Shown here: positions 27,810 to 36,269 of the stretch, piece by piece | Numbering within the stretch: the stretch's first letter is position 1 | Layout: each line of letters begins with the position of its first letter | NCBI GenBank assembly: GCA_017465845.1 | Contig: JAFTVH010000109.1 | Coordinates: 1-64,000, forward strand | Direction of reading: 5' to 3' | From: Lachnospiraceae bacterium | Lineage (GTDB): Bacteria; Bacillota; Clostridia; Lachnospirales; Lachnospiraceae | Length of the DNA: 64,000 bases | Position numbers and translations under genes: made by a program | Notes under the pieces: generated by a model | Databases searched by the model: none | Seen by the model: the letters and a program-made list of their open reading frames with translations, nothing else | What the model was told of the DNA's origin: nothing

Positions 27810-27939
27810 GTATTTGGAGACTCAGTGTATCTGGAAGAGAGCCGGATGCAAAAGGCTCAAATTCTTTTAGAAAGAAGATTACAATTGAAAATGGAAGAGC
27901 ATCTTTGTCCTCCCGACACAAAGGGAGATAAAGGACAAG

Positions 27940-28209
27940 ATGTGCAGTAACAGAAAATATGAATATCGGATAGAACCTGCCGCAGCTTTCGAAATCCTGC
28001 GCTATTGTGCGGGATGCGGCAGGAAAACGGAATATTGCAGTACGGGGAACTTTCGGGTCAATGCCAATGGCAGGAAAGTGGATGTGTGGCTGATCTATCA
28101 GTGCAAAAAATGCCGCCACACCTGCAATCTGACAGTGTATGAGCGAAGAAATCCCACGACAATTCCACAGAAAGAGTATGAAGCTTCACTTGCATTTGAC
28201 GGAGAGTAG
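27940..28209 (+). pseudogene. Truncated DUF1062 protein
   Basis: The 89-aa product matches the N-terminal half of DUF1062 proteins. It has a zinc-ribbon-like CAGCG...CKKC pair, GNFRVNANGRKVDVWLIYQC, and CNLTVYERRN. Family members are around twice this length. The frame ends at GE followed directly by a promoter-like sequence, and no C-terminal remainder was found in any frame. It starts behind AAAGGA. A short functional variant cannot be excluded. Confidence 0.62.
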
Positions 28210-28218
28210 GGTTATAAT
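28190..28218 (+). promoter_or_regulatory. Promoter at the end of the DUF1062 fragment
   Basis: TTGCAT (28190-28195) and TATAAT (28213-28218), spaced 17 bases, overlap the DUF1062 stop. Transcription from about 28225 would cover a 15-codon frame and a strong hairpin. Confidence 0.6.
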
Positions 28219-28247
28219 AGGCCCATCTCAATAAAAGGAGCCACAAA

Positions 28248-28295
28248 ATGAGCAAAATTCAGTTAGTAAAACTGAACAGGGACGACGATAGGTAG
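28248..28295 (+). CDS. 15-residue small open frame
   Basis: The frame MSKIQLVKLNRDDDR has an AAAGGAG ribosome site at good spacing, and its stop codon touches the base of a long hairpin. It could be a leader peptide, a real microprotein, or the surviving start of a deleted gene. The acidic/basic content shows no poly-residue attenuation pattern. I cannot choose between these options. Confidence 0.4.
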   Translation: MSKIQLVKLNRDDDR

Positions 28296-28331
28296 CGTTT
28301 GTAGCTGTGAACTTTCACAGGTACAAACGCT
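28294..28331 (+). terminator. Long hairpin after small open frame
   Basis: An 18-base arm, AGCGTTTGTAGCTGTGAA, pairs with TTCACAGGTACAAACGCT with one mismatch. Only a short T/G tract (TATTGTGTTG) follows, so termination may be partial. Confidence 0.6.
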
Positions 28332-28375
28332 TATTGTGTTGTACCTGTGTGGGATGGCTTATGATACAAGGAATA

Positions 28376-28424
28376 AGAGACTACATTGGTAATGGATGAT
28401 TTGCCGATGGGGTCTCTTTTTTGT
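28376..28424 (+). terminator. Terminator upstream of alcohol dehydrogenase
   Basis: AGAGAC-TA-CATTGG pairs with CCGATG-GG-GTCTCT and is followed by TTTTTT. It isolates the dehydrogenase promoter from upstream transcription. Confidence 0.8.
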
Positions 28425-28450
28425 ATACCGAAATAAAACACTTATCCGGG

Positions 28451-28480
28451 TTGACCTCAAAGGCACTTAAGCTTTATAAT
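28451..28480 (+). promoter_or_regulatory. MerR-type promoter of alcohol dehydrogenase
   Basis: TTGACC (28451-28456) and TATAAT (28475-28480) are 18 bases apart, longer than the norm. The spacer holds an imperfect inverted repeat ACCTCAA...TTAAGCT. Long spacers with a central palindrome of this type are a mark of MerR-family activation, which in Bacillus (AdhR) controls an alcohol dehydrogenase. No merR gene lies nearby. Confidence 0.55.
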
Positions 28481-28506
28481 GGTTACGAGTGTTAGGAGGA
28501 AATGAC

Positions 28507-29550
28507 ATGTTGGCATATACCTATGTAGAAAAAGGAAAATTTAAATTACTTGATAAACCGGAACCGGTTATTATAGATGAGAAAGATGCCATTGTAAAAG
28601 TTACGCTTGCAAGTATCTGTACCAGTGATCTTCATATCAAGCATGGCTCTGTACCACGTGCAATCCCGGGTATTACCGTGGGACATGAGATGGTAGGTAT
28701 TGTGGAAAAGGTGGGAAGTGAAGTCACTGCAGTGAAGCCGGGAGACCGTGTCACTGTCAATGTGGAAACTTTTTGTGGAGAATGTTTCTTCTGCAAGCAT
28801 GGGTATGTGAATAACTGCACCGATCCGGATGGCGGCTGGGCATTGGGATGCCGCATTGACGGCGGTCAGGCACAGTACGTCCGTGTGCCCCATGCAGACC
28901 AGGGATTGAACAAGATACCGGACAGTGTAAGCGACAGACAGGCACTTTTCGTTGGTGATGTGCTTGCTACCGGTTTCTGGGCTGCCGGAATCTCTGAAAT
29001 TAAGAAGGATGACACGGTATTGATTATCGGAGCCGGTCCTACGGGCATATGTACTCTGCTTTGCGCCATGCTGAAGGAGCCGAAGAGGATTATTGTCTGC
29101 GAGAAAGATGCACAGCGTCTTGCCTTTGTGCGTAAGCATTATCCTCAGGTGTTGACTGTGGAGCCGGAGCAGGTAAAGGATTTTGTGAGAGAAAACAGTG
29201 ACCACGGCGGCGCAGATGTGGTGCTTGAGGTGGCAGGAACGGAGGATACCTTCCGTCTTGCCTGGGAATGCGCCAGACCCAATGCAGTGGTGACCATTGT
29301 GGCTCTGTATGATGGTCCACAGATGTTGCCCCTTCCTGACATGTATGGAAAGAATCTTACTTTTAAGACCGGCGGGGTGGATGGCTGTGACTGCGAGGAA
29401 ATACTGGAGTTGATCGCTCAGGGAAAGATTGATACAGAGCCGCTGATTACGCATACGTATCAGCTGAAGGATATAGAGGCTGCCTATGAACTGTTTGAGG
29501 GAAAACAGGACGGTGTCATGAAGGTGGCAGTGAAGTGCGAAGTGTATTAA
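28507..29550 (+). CDS. Zinc-dependent alcohol dehydrogenase
   Basis: This is a 347-aa medium-chain dehydrogenase, starting at 28507 behind AGGAGG; an ATG 18 bases earlier overlaps the ribosome site. Catalytic zinc ligands are the cysteine in SICTSDLH near residue 37 and GHEMVG near residue 60. The structural zinc is bound by CGECFFCKHGYVNNC near residues 90-104. The nucleotide-binding motif GAGPTG lies near residue 172. It resembles sorbitol, threonine and isopropanol dehydrogenases; the substrate is not clear. The MerR-like promoter hints at a role in aldehyde or electrophile stress. Confidence 0.9.
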   Translation: MLAYTYVEKGKFKLLDKPEPVIIDEKDAIVKVTLASICTSDLHIKHGSVPRAIPGITVGHEMVGIVEKVGSEVTAVKPGDRVTVNVETFCGECFFCKHGYVNNCTDPDGGWALGCRIDGGQAQYVRVPHADQGLNKIPDSVSDRQALFVGDVLATGFWAAGISEIKKDDTVLIIGAGPTGICTLLCAMLKEPKRIIVCEKDAQRLAFVRKHYPQVLTVEPEQVKDFVRENSDHGGADVVLEVAGTEDTFRLAWECARPNAVVTIVALYDGPQMLPLPDMYGKNLTFKTGGVDGCDCEEILELIAQGKIDTEPLITHTYQLKDIEAAYELFEGKQDGVMKVAVKCEVY

Positions 29551-29595
29551 GAGAACAAAATTTGGAGAAAAAAGGATTTTAAAGGAGATTATGTG

Positions 29596-30531
29596 ATGAA
29601 TGCATTTGGTGGTAAAGTACCGGAAGGATTGAAAGTATGGAAGCAGACAGATATCGATCACCGCAAAATGGGGAGAAATGATCCCTGCTGGTGCGGCAGC
29701 GGCAGAAAATATAAGCAGTGTCACTGTAATTTTGACGATAAGCTGGAACTGATGAAGCGTCAGGGACACATCGTGCCTTTTAGGTCTATGATCAAGACGA
29801 AGGAGCAGATTGAAAAAATCAAAGAAAGCGCCAAGATTAATATTGCAGTGCTTGATTATGTGGAGGCTCATATCAAAGCCGGTGTTACCACTGAAGAAAT
29901 CGATAAGTGGGTTCATGACGAGACCATAAAGAGAGGCGGTATCCCCGCGCCTTTGAATTATCAGGGATACCCCAAGAGCGTATGCACCTCCATCAATCAT
30001 GTAGTATGTCACGGCATCCCTTCCCCTGATGTGGTGTTAAAAGAGGGCGATATCGTCAATGTGGATGTTTCCACGGAATATAAAGGATATTTCTCAGATT
30101 CGTCCCGCATGTTCTGCATCGGTGAGGTGTCGGCAGAGAAGAAGCGCTTGGTGGAGAAAGCCCGGGAATGTATCCAAGTAGGACTGGAGCAGGTGAAGCC
30201 TTGGGGATTCCTTGGGGATATGGGACAGGCAATTAATGATTTTGCCAAAGAAAACGGTTACAGTATTGTGAGAGATATCGGTGGTCATGCAATCGGGCTG
30301 GAATTCCATGAGGATCCCTGGGTCAGTTATGTATCCAGACGGGGAGAAGAGATGGTCATGGCGCCGGGACTGATGTTTACCATTGAGCCGATGGTAAATA
30401 TGGGAAGCGAAGAGATTTATGTGGATGATTCAGATGGCTGGACTGTTTATACAGAAGATGGATTGCCTTCTGCACAGTGGGAGGTTCAGGTGCTGGTGAC
30501 AGAGGAAGGTTATGAGATAATTGCATACTAG
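29596..30531 (+). CDS. map: Type I methionine aminopeptidase with SEC-C motif
   Basis: This 311-aa enzyme removes the initiator methionine. Residues 20-40 hold a SEC-C zinc motif (GRNDPCWCGSGRKYKQCH) of the kind found at the end of SecA, which may dock it at the ribosome. The catalytic domain follows, with metal ligands in VNVDVS and FSDSSR (two Asp), GGHAIGLEFHEDP (His), FTIEP (Glu) and WEVQVLV (Glu). ATG 29596 is chosen eight bases after AAAGGAG, rather than an adjacent GTG. A second, shorter map gene in the ribosomal-protein region is usual in these bacteria, so this is probably the accessory copy. Confidence 0.93.
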   Translation: MNAFGGKVPEGLKVWKQTDIDHRKMGRNDPCWCGSGRKYKQCHCNFDDKLELMKRQGHIVPFRSMIKTKEQIEKIKESAKINIAVLDYVEAHIKAGVTTEEIDKWVHDETIKRGGIPAPLNYQGYPKSVCTSINHVVCHGIPSPDVVLKEGDIVNVDVSTEYKGYFSDSSRMFCIGEVSAEKKRLVEKARECIQVGLEQVKPWGFLGDMGQAINDFAKENGYSIVRDIGGHAIGLEFHEDPWVSYVSRRGEEMVMAPGLMFTIEPMVNMGSEEIYVDDSDGWTVYTEDGLPSAQWEVQVLVTEEGYEIIAY

Positions 30532-30638
30532 TAATCTGTATATATAATATAGTAACAGTTCAGACAAGTCCGTATGTGGGGCTGTTGCAGAACGATTGAT
30601 TTTTGAAATTATTCTGCCGGTACTCCGTAAACAAAGAG

Positions 30639-30686
30639 AATCCAGGACCTAATCTTTTAAAAAGACTGGGCTTCCTGGATTTTTTG
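30639..30686 (+). terminator. Terminator after map
   Basis: AATCCAGGA pairs with TCCTGGATT around a loop with an inner CTTTT/AAAAG stem, followed by TTTTT. Confidence 0.8.
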
Positions 30687-30706
30687 GAGTGCATTTTTCT
30701 GTACCG

Positions 30707-31116
30707 TTATTTAACTTGCAAAACTACCTTTCCGACATTCTGGCCCTTATAAAGAATGTCATGTGCTGCCTCAGCTTCGTTATGTGAAGTACAGCGTGTA
30801 TTGTCGGCTTAACTTCGCCGGACTCAATTTTCGGGAATACCTTTTCAATTAATTCCCTTAAAATCTGTGCTTTAACCTCGGGGGCTCTTGGACGGAGAGT
30901 GCTACCGATAATTCTAACATTTCGTACATAGATATTTTTAAGGTCAATTTCGGTTTTCTTTCCGGCAAGTGCAGCTATCATTATCCATCTTGCACCATGT
31001 GTTAAATAATGAATGCATTTGCCCATTATTTCACCTCCAAGACAGTCAATTGCGACATCTGCACCATGTCCGTTTTCGAGTTCTTCTTTTAAAACAAAAA
31101 GAAAATCACCTATTTT
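30707..31116 (-). pseudogene. C-terminal relic of a quinone oxidoreductase/zinc-binding dehydrogenase
   Basis: Read leftwards, the sequence encodes GDFLFVLKEELENGHGADVAIDCLGG..., then ...EVKPTIHAVL in one frame. It continues in another frame as NEAEAAHDILYKGQNVGKVVLQVK to a stop at 30707. This is the C-terminal half of a QOR-type dehydrogenase with a frameshift near 30787. The N-terminal catalytic half is missing: the relic begins immediately after the stop of the Gfo/Idh gene. It marks the edge of an inserted or rearranged segment. Confidence 0.82.
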
Positions 31117-32124
31117 TTATTCATGCACGTTCGTCCCACAACATTTCAGTATAATTTTATATAATTCAAGCTCATAATCATAATCCCACGGATTTTCTTT
31201 ATCACCTCTCACATATGATGCAAATCCTGCTATCATATTGTCATATCTGTCAAATACTTCTGTTAAACATTTCTCAATTTTTTTGTCCCAGGTTGTATCA
31301 AAGTTTTCTTTGAAATGTGTTCTTTCAGCCGGATAATTTACGTTTTCTTCAAGAGGCTTTACCTCCACCACACCTTTTGTTCCGGTCACAACAAGCTGAC
31401 GTCTCAAAAAACCGCCACGCTCAATGTCGGTTGTTTTTGCAAAAGATACTCCGTTTTTATATTCAAAAACCGTCATTCCGAAGTCTATGCTGCCAATATT
31501 TTCAAGCCCTGTACTTTTATTAAGCGGAATAATCCGCTCGGGAATTCCCTGAATTTGTAAAATTAAATCTATCAAATGACAACCGAGAAAAAACATTATT
31601 CCACTGGGAAAGTTCTTAAGCCAGCTTCTGATCTCTGCTGAATGGTATCCGCTCATATGGGCCTCAACGCTTATTATCTCACCAAGCTCACCTGCCTTAA
31701 CCCTGTCAATAAGGTTGCTTATATACGGATTATATCTGTACATATATCCGGTGTGAAGTACTGTTTTGTTTTTCTTTACAGTTTCAATAAGTTTCTCAAA
31801 ATCAGAAAGAACGATACCACCGGGTTTTTCCATATGTATATGTTTTTTATGTTCAGCCGCAAGCAGTGCATATTTTGTTAAATAAATTTCTTCGGTTTCT
31901 ATTGCAACTGCCTCGATCTCCGGGTTTTGCATAATTTCATCAACTGTAAGTTCAGGGTACCCTTTAAATTCTTCCATATGATTCGGAAATTTTTCTTTTT
32001 CGTTCTCTGGCATTGCATATCCGTAAATCTCAAATATATCGCTTTGCTTTTTTAGGCTATTCCATATTGCAGTTCCATGACTATTATGACTTGTTCCTAT
32101 TTGGGCAATTCTAATTTTCCTCAT
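31117..32124 (-). CDS. Gfo/Idh/MocA-family oxidoreductase
   Basis: This is a 335-aa NAD(P)-dependent sugar dehydrogenase-like protein. The Rossmann start is IRIAQIGTSHNSHG, a changed form of the usual GxGxxG. HMEKPGG near residue 98 supplies the conserved EKP lysine. The C-terminal sheet holds the substrate site. It starts at 32124 behind TGGAGA, only four bases after the upstream dehydrogenase stop. It is AT-rich with codon use unlike valS or metY. The substrate is unknown; the paired dehydrogenase suggests a two-step polyol, inositol or sugar oxidation. Confidence 0.87.
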   Translation of the reverse strand: MRKIRIAQIGTSHNSHGTAIWNSLKKQSDIFEIYGYAMPENEKEKFPNHMEEFKGYPELTVDEIMQNPEIEAVAIETEEIYLTKYALLAAEHKKHIHMEKPGGIVLSDFEKLIETVKKNKTVLHTGYMYRYNPYISNLIDRVKAGELGEIISVEAHMSGYHSAEIRSWLKNFPSGIMFFLGCHLIDLILQIQGIPERIIPLNKSTGLENIGSIDFGMTVFEYKNGVSFAKTTDIERGGFLRRQLVVTGTKGVVEVKPLEENVNYPAERTHFKENFDTTWDKKIEKCLTEVFDRYDNMIAGFASYVRGDKENPWDYDYELELYKIILKCCGTNVHE

Positions 32125-32128
32125 AACT

Positions 32129-33139
32129 TTATCTCCAATCAAATTGAACTAATATCGGGAATTTTTTATCATTAACTAAACGAGTATAAACTTCCGTGCA
32201 TTGTTCAGGTTTATGCGTTTCTTTAATCATTCCCTTTATGTCTAACCTTCCGCCTGACATCAATTTCAGTACTGCTTTAATATCATCCCTGTGAGTAAAC
32301 CAACCCGGATGAGATTCAATCTCCGGTCTTGCTATTGTATGTGCACCAATAAGAGTGATACCCGGCCCGTGAACTTTCCTGTAATAATCTATCGTGAAAT
32401 CAGAGCTTCTTGTACAGCCAAGCAATGCAACTCTACCGAACCTTGCCATGCAATCAAGTGCACCATCAAGTCCGCTACCTACACCGGTTACTTCGATACA
32501 AACATTTGCACCACCATTTGTTACCTCTTTCACCTTGTCCGCAAACCCTTCTTCGAATGGGTCAAAAGTAAAGTCGGCACCATTTTTCAGAGCTTCCTCT
32601 CTGCGTTCTTTAACGGGGTCAACCGCAACGATCGGAACTGCTCCGGCAACACGCGCCAGCTTAACGCCAAGCTGCCCCAAAAGCCCAAGTCCCATTATCA
32701 ACACCGACTCACCAAATTCAAGTCTTGTTTTTCGGATTGCAGCCATCGGAAAAGTTGTTATAAAGGCAACTGCCGCTTCTTGCATAGACAGATTATCATC
32801 CTCTATTTTTATAATATTCCCCTCTTCTAATACGTTGTATTCTGAATGAGTGCTCCAATACATTGCAACTCTGTCACCCGGTTTAACTGATGTTACACTT
32901 TCTCCTACCTCTTCAACTATTCCGGAAGAGCAATATCCAGATATCCTTGGAAATACGACACTTGCGCTGTTGCTTGCCGATACATTTGGATCTCCGATTA
33001 TATTCGCTCTTTCTGTTCCACAGCTTACAGTAGAAAACTGCGTTTTTACTTTTACAAGTGTCCCGCTCACTTGTTTTATCTCGTTCTCCAACAATTCGGC
33101 TGTATTTGGTTTTGTAAATACAATTTGTTTTGTTTCCAA
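32129..33139 (-). CDS. Zinc-type alcohol dehydrogenase-like oxidoreductase
   Basis: This is a 336-aa medium-chain dehydrogenase. A TTG start at 33139 preceded by AGAGGTGA gives the family-like N-terminus ETKQIVFTKPNTAEL; an ATG at 33163 has no ribosome site, so the start is provisional. The catalytic region has CGTER near residue 41, in the variant form seen in dehydrogenases that work with Gfo/Idh partners. The structural-zinc cysteine cluster is absent. The nucleotide-binding stretch is MGLGLLGQLG near residue 148. It is co-directional and nearly overlapping with the Gfo/Idh gene. Such pairs act in deoxysugar or aminosugar chemistry; the substrate is unresolved. Confidence 0.82.
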   Translation of the reverse strand: METKQIVFTKPNTAELLENEIKQVSGTLVKVKTQFSTVSCGTERANIIGDPNVSASNSASVVFPRISGYCSSGIVEEVGESVTSVKPGDRVAMYWSTHSEYNVLEEGNIIKIEDDNLSMQEAAVAFITTFPMAAIRKTRLEFGESVLIMGLGLLGQLGVKLARVAGAVPIVAVDPVKERREEALKNGADFTFDPFEEGFADKVKEVTNGGANVCIEVTGVGSGLDGALDCMARFGRVALLGCTRSSDFTIDYYRKVHGPGITLIGAHTIARPEIESHPGWFTHRDDIKAVLKLMSGGRLDIKGMIKETHKPEQCTEVYTRLVNDKKFPILVQFDWR

Positions 33140-33249
33140 AATAATCACCTCTGAAAATTTCATTTAAGATGATTATAATGTATTAAAAAGTGTGTAACAA
33201 TATGATATAATGTACAAAAACACCACTATTCTGCAATAAGGAGATTAAC

Positions 33250-33990
33250 ATGCAAAATAACTGTCTAATTTCAAACTATTCTTTTCATTTGTATAATTAT
33301 CAGGGTATCCATTCAGCAGGCCCTAAAGTATATTTTTATAATCCATGTATAGGATATGTAAAAAAGGGCTATGCAAAATTTTTTTATAAAGGTCAGATCT
33401 TATACGCTTATGAGGGTGACTTGATTTATATTGCATACGGAACAAAATATCACTCCGTATGGAGTGGGTCACCCGATATTGAATGGTATTCAATAACTTT
33501 CGCTTTCAAATCTCAATATGAGTTTTACGAATACCAATTTCAGATATTAAAGGATTATCCTTCTGAATTATTTGATAAAATGAATGAAACTTACGAAAAT
33601 TCATATATGCTGTCTGTATCATATTTTTATCAGCTTCTTGATGATATTTACCAAAAACTCGAAACCACTTCGGAGACTGTGTCATATTTGACGATTGAGC
33701 CTGCGGTTGAATACATAGAAAATAACTATAACCAAAGTATTTCCATAAGCACACTTGCCAATCTTTGTCATTGCAGCGAATCGGGATTTTTTAAACTGTT
33801 CCGAAAATCAACAGGGGTTACACCCATTGCATACAAACATAACATTATGATTCAGCACTCACTTGACCTGCTTTCGCATACAAATCTTTCTATTGAGGAA
33901 ATAAGCACTCGCGTAGGTTTTTCTTCATCAAATTATTTCAGAAAAATATTTATAAAATTAACTGGTAAAACGCCAAAGGAGTTACGGTAA
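33250..33990 (+). CDS. AraC-family regulator of the dehydrogenase pair
   Basis: This is a 246-aa regulator. An N-terminal cupin-like segment (residues 15-95, with YVKKGYAKFFYKGQ) is followed by the AraC DNA-binding domain at residues 150-246 (SISTLANLCHCSESGFFKLFRK, IEEISTRVGFSSSNYFRKIFIK). It is divergent from the dehydrogenase pair across a 110-base spacer and is probably its activator. It has the same AT-rich composition as that pair. The ribosome site is AAGGAG. Confidence 0.87.
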   Translation: MQNNCLISNYSFHLYNYQGIHSAGPKVYFYNPCIGYVKKGYAKFFYKGQILYAYEGDLIYIAYGTKYHSVWSGSPDIEWYSITFAFKSQYEFYEYQFQILKDYPSELFDKMNETYENSYMLSVSYFYQLLDDIYQKLETTSETVSYLTIEPAVEYIENNYNQSISISTLANLCHCSESGFFKLFRKSTGVTPIAYKHNIMIQHSLDLLSHTNLSIEEISTRVGFSSSNYFRKIFIKLTGKTPKELR

Positions 33991-34115
33991 ATATAATTTC
34001 AGTATTTTTGTCCGGTAGTGTAACAAGCAGGGAAGATGTATCGCACATTCCTATAATTTTGGATACCCTAAGACCTTAAAAAACGGAACGACACGCAGGT
34101 CTTTCCCTACAATGT

Positions 34116-34138
34116 GGTTCGTCGGAAAACGACGAACC
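34116..34138. repeat. Palindromic intergenic repeat
   Basis: GGTTCGTCG and CGACGAACC flank GAAAA. With the flanking CCCTACAATGT and CCCTACGAT, this resembles the ...TAGGGTTCGTCG... intergenic palindromes scattered through Ruminococcus-type genomes. I recall this family from memory and cannot search for copies. It lies between the AraC gene and the insertion element. Confidence 0.55.
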
Positions 34139-34234
34139 CTACGATAAAAGGGGCTGTCGGGAAATAGATAGTCCAAAATTGGGGCTGTCGCACTAAGTAA
34201 TTAGTGCCCAGCTCCTTTTCTGTGCAAAAAATAA

Positions 34235-34261
34235 CTGCCGGATCTCGAAAAAATCCGGCAG
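34235..34261 (+). promoter_or_regulatory. Hairpin before transposase start
   Basis: CTGCCGGAT pairs with ATCCGGCAG around CTCGAAAAA, ending about 19 bases before the transposase ATG. Such structures can hide the ribosome site in readthrough transcripts. Confidence 0.6.
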
Positions 34262-34279
34262 CTGGTGTAAAATATATTC

Positions 34280-35905
34280 ATGCCAATAAATAAAATTTTA
34301 CAAAAAGATTATACTCAAAATACCAGCGGATTTCAACTACTTCTTCCGCTAAATTTATCTTGTATGATCCCTGAGAATGATTCTGTCAGGCTGCTGAGTC
34401 GGTTTGTGGAGGAGATGGATTTGACCGACCTATATTCAACGTATGAACGTATACCTGAAAATCTGCCGCCCCGCAGGATGCTCAAGATCGTACTCTATTC
34501 TTACATGAATGGTGATTTTTCTTCACGCTCCATGCAGCGCAACTGCCTGAGAGACATTAATTTTATGTATCTTTTAGAAGGTGCAAAAGCTCCGGATCAT
34601 GCTACCTTCGCACGTTTCCGCACACTGCATTTTGCACCATGTGCCGCCAGCATCATGGCCCAGATGACAAACTTCCTTTACGAGATCGGCGAGATTTCCG
34701 GAGAATTTATTTTCATAGACGGCACAAAGATTGAAGCCTGTGCCAATAAATATACGTTTGTATGGAAAAAAGCAGTTACCAAAAGTCTTGCGAAGCTTCT
34801 GGACAAACTGGCTTCTTTTGTAGCTGAATGCGAGGAAGGTTACGGCCTGCGTATCGTGTATAATAATCAGGTACAGATGAGGCATGTGAAAAAGCTGCGC
34901 AAGAAACTGTATGCACTGAAAAAATCAGAAGGCATCGTTTTTGTGCACGGTCCGGGCAAAAGGAAATCTCCGCTGCAGAAAAGCATCGAAACCCTGGAAG
35001 GATATCTTGATAAACTGAAAGAATACACGCAGAAGATCCATAACTGCGGTAACCGCAACAGTTATTCCAAGACTGACAATGATGCCACATTTATGCGCAT
35101 GAAAGAGGATGCCATGGGAAACGGCCAGTTGAAGGCCGGCTATAATCTCCAGCATGGTGTGGATTCCGAGTATATCACCTGGCTTACCATCGGTCCCCAG
35201 CCCACGGATACCACGACGCTGATCCCTTTTCTGAAGGAAATGGAGGAACATTTAGCGTTCAAATATAAGAAGATTGTTGCGGATGCAGGGTACGAAAGTG
35301 AAGAGAATTATCTGTACTTTGATGAGAACGAACAACTGTCCTTCATAAAACCGGCAAACTACGAGATTTCCAAGACCCGCAGATACCGGAATGACATCGG
35401 GCGTGTAGAGAACATGGATTATGATGAGGAGCAGGACTGTTATACCTTTAAAAACGGAAAGAAACTTACTGTGGTGGGCGTAAAGAAAGACAAGACAGCC
35501 ACCGGCTATGTCCGGGAGAAAACGCAGTACCGCGGTGAAGACTGCAGCGGATGTCCTCATAAAGCAGCCAGCATAAAAGGCAACAACTGTAAGACCTCAT
35601 TAGAGGAACGGACAAAAAATCTGGAAGTATCCAAACGCTTTAAAGAATACCGCAAGGAAGATCTGGAAAGGATTCTTACAGAGGAAGGATGCCGTCTGCG
35701 ACTGAACCGCAGTATTCAGGCAGAAGGCTCTTTCGGTGAGCTTAAGCAGGATATGGGATTCCGCCGGTTCTTATGTCGTGGCACACAGAATGTGTTGGCA
35801 GAAAGCACGCTGCTGGCCATGGCACACAACATAAACAAGCTGCACCGGAAAATCCAGGATGACCGTACCGGAACACATCTGTTCCAGTTAAAAAAAGCTG
35901 CATAA
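34280..35905 (+). CDS. IS1182-family transposase
   Basis: This is a 541-aa DDE transposase. The N-terminal DUF772-like domain (residues 25-115, with PPRRMLKIVLYSYMNG and DHATFARFR) binds the ends. The catalytic triad is assigned as D147 in FIDGTKIEA, D335 in VADAGYESEEN and E482 in QAEGSFGELK. A cysteine cluster (CSGCPHKAA...C) lies near residue 425, before the last catalytic residue. It is full length for the family and uninterrupted. Confidence 0.93.
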   Translation: MPINKILQKDYTQNTSGFQLLLPLNLSCMIPENDSVRLLSRFVEEMDLTDLYSTYERIPENLPPRRMLKIVLYSYMNGDFSSRSMQRNCLRDINFMYLLEGAKAPDHATFARFRTLHFAPCAASIMAQMTNFLYEIGEISGEFIFIDGTKIEACANKYTFVWKKAVTKSLAKLLDKLASFVAECEEGYGLRIVYNNQVQMRHVKKLRKKLYALKKSEGIVFVHGPGKRKSPLQKSIETLEGYLDKLKEYTQKIHNCGNRNSYSKTDNDATFMRMKEDAMGNGQLKAGYNLQHGVDSEYITWLTIGPQPTDTTTLIPFLKEMEEHLAFKYKKIVADAGYESEENYLYFDENEQLSFIKPANYEISKTRRYRNDIGRVENMDYDEEQDCYTFKNGKKLTVVGVKKDKTATGYVREKTQYRGEDCSGCPHKAASIKGNNCKTSLEERTKNLEVSKRFKEYRKEDLERILTEEGCRLRLNRSIQAEGSFGELKQDMGFRRFLCRGTQNVLAESTLLAMAHNINKLHRKIQDDRTGTHLFQLKKAA

Positions 35906-36217
35906 TTTTAAGCTTTCAAAATAGCTTCTTAAAAAAGCTCGGCAAAAGCTGCGGAGCTTGTAAAAGTGCGCTCTTTTGACAGATTTGCCTTCCAGAAAGC
36001 CCTTGATGATCGCATAGAGGGGCAAAAAGATGCTGCCGCATCTATGATTTTTCAATCATTGATGCGGCAGCCCCATGTATGGACTTGTATTGAGCGCCGG
36101 AATATGAGCAAAGGTAGCTGCGAAGCAGCGGAAAGCGCCGCAGGCGCGGCTTTGCGAATGGCGCGTCTGAACTGTTATATAATATAGGGAATATATATAA
36201 ATAATCTGAAAATTGGA

Positions 36218-36246
36218 TTGACCTGATATTGCAAAAAAAGTATAAT
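36218..36246 (+). promoter_or_regulatory. Promoter of DUF4886 gene
   Basis: TTGACC (36218-36223) and TATAAT (36241-36246) have a 17-base spacer. Transcription would start near 36253. The stretch from the IS end (36075) to here holds GC-rich REP-like palindromes (GCGCCGCAGGCGCGG) and no gene. Confidence 0.8.
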
Positions 36247-36269
36247 ACAAACAGTAGATAAGCAATCAG

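Larger units (their letters stand above)
34181..36074 (+). mobile_element. IS1182-type insertion element
   Basis: The element is about 1.9 kb with a single transposase. Terminal inverted repeats are GGGGCTGTCGCACTAA (34181-34196) and, on the other strand at 36059-36074, GGGGCTGCCGCATCAA, matching at 13 of 16 positions. A partial extra copy of the left end (GGGGCTGTCGGGA) lies at 34150-34162, so the true left border is not certain. I found no clear target duplication. A hairpin (34235-34261) sits between the left end and the transposase start and may limit outside transcription. All key transposase residues are present, so it could be active. Confidence 0.82.

Noticed and set aside
28546-30012. 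Long antisense open frame of 488 codons
   Set aside because: It covers the alcohol dehydrogenase and methionine aminopeptidase genes on the other strand. Those are certain genes, and the antisense product shows no recognisable motif.
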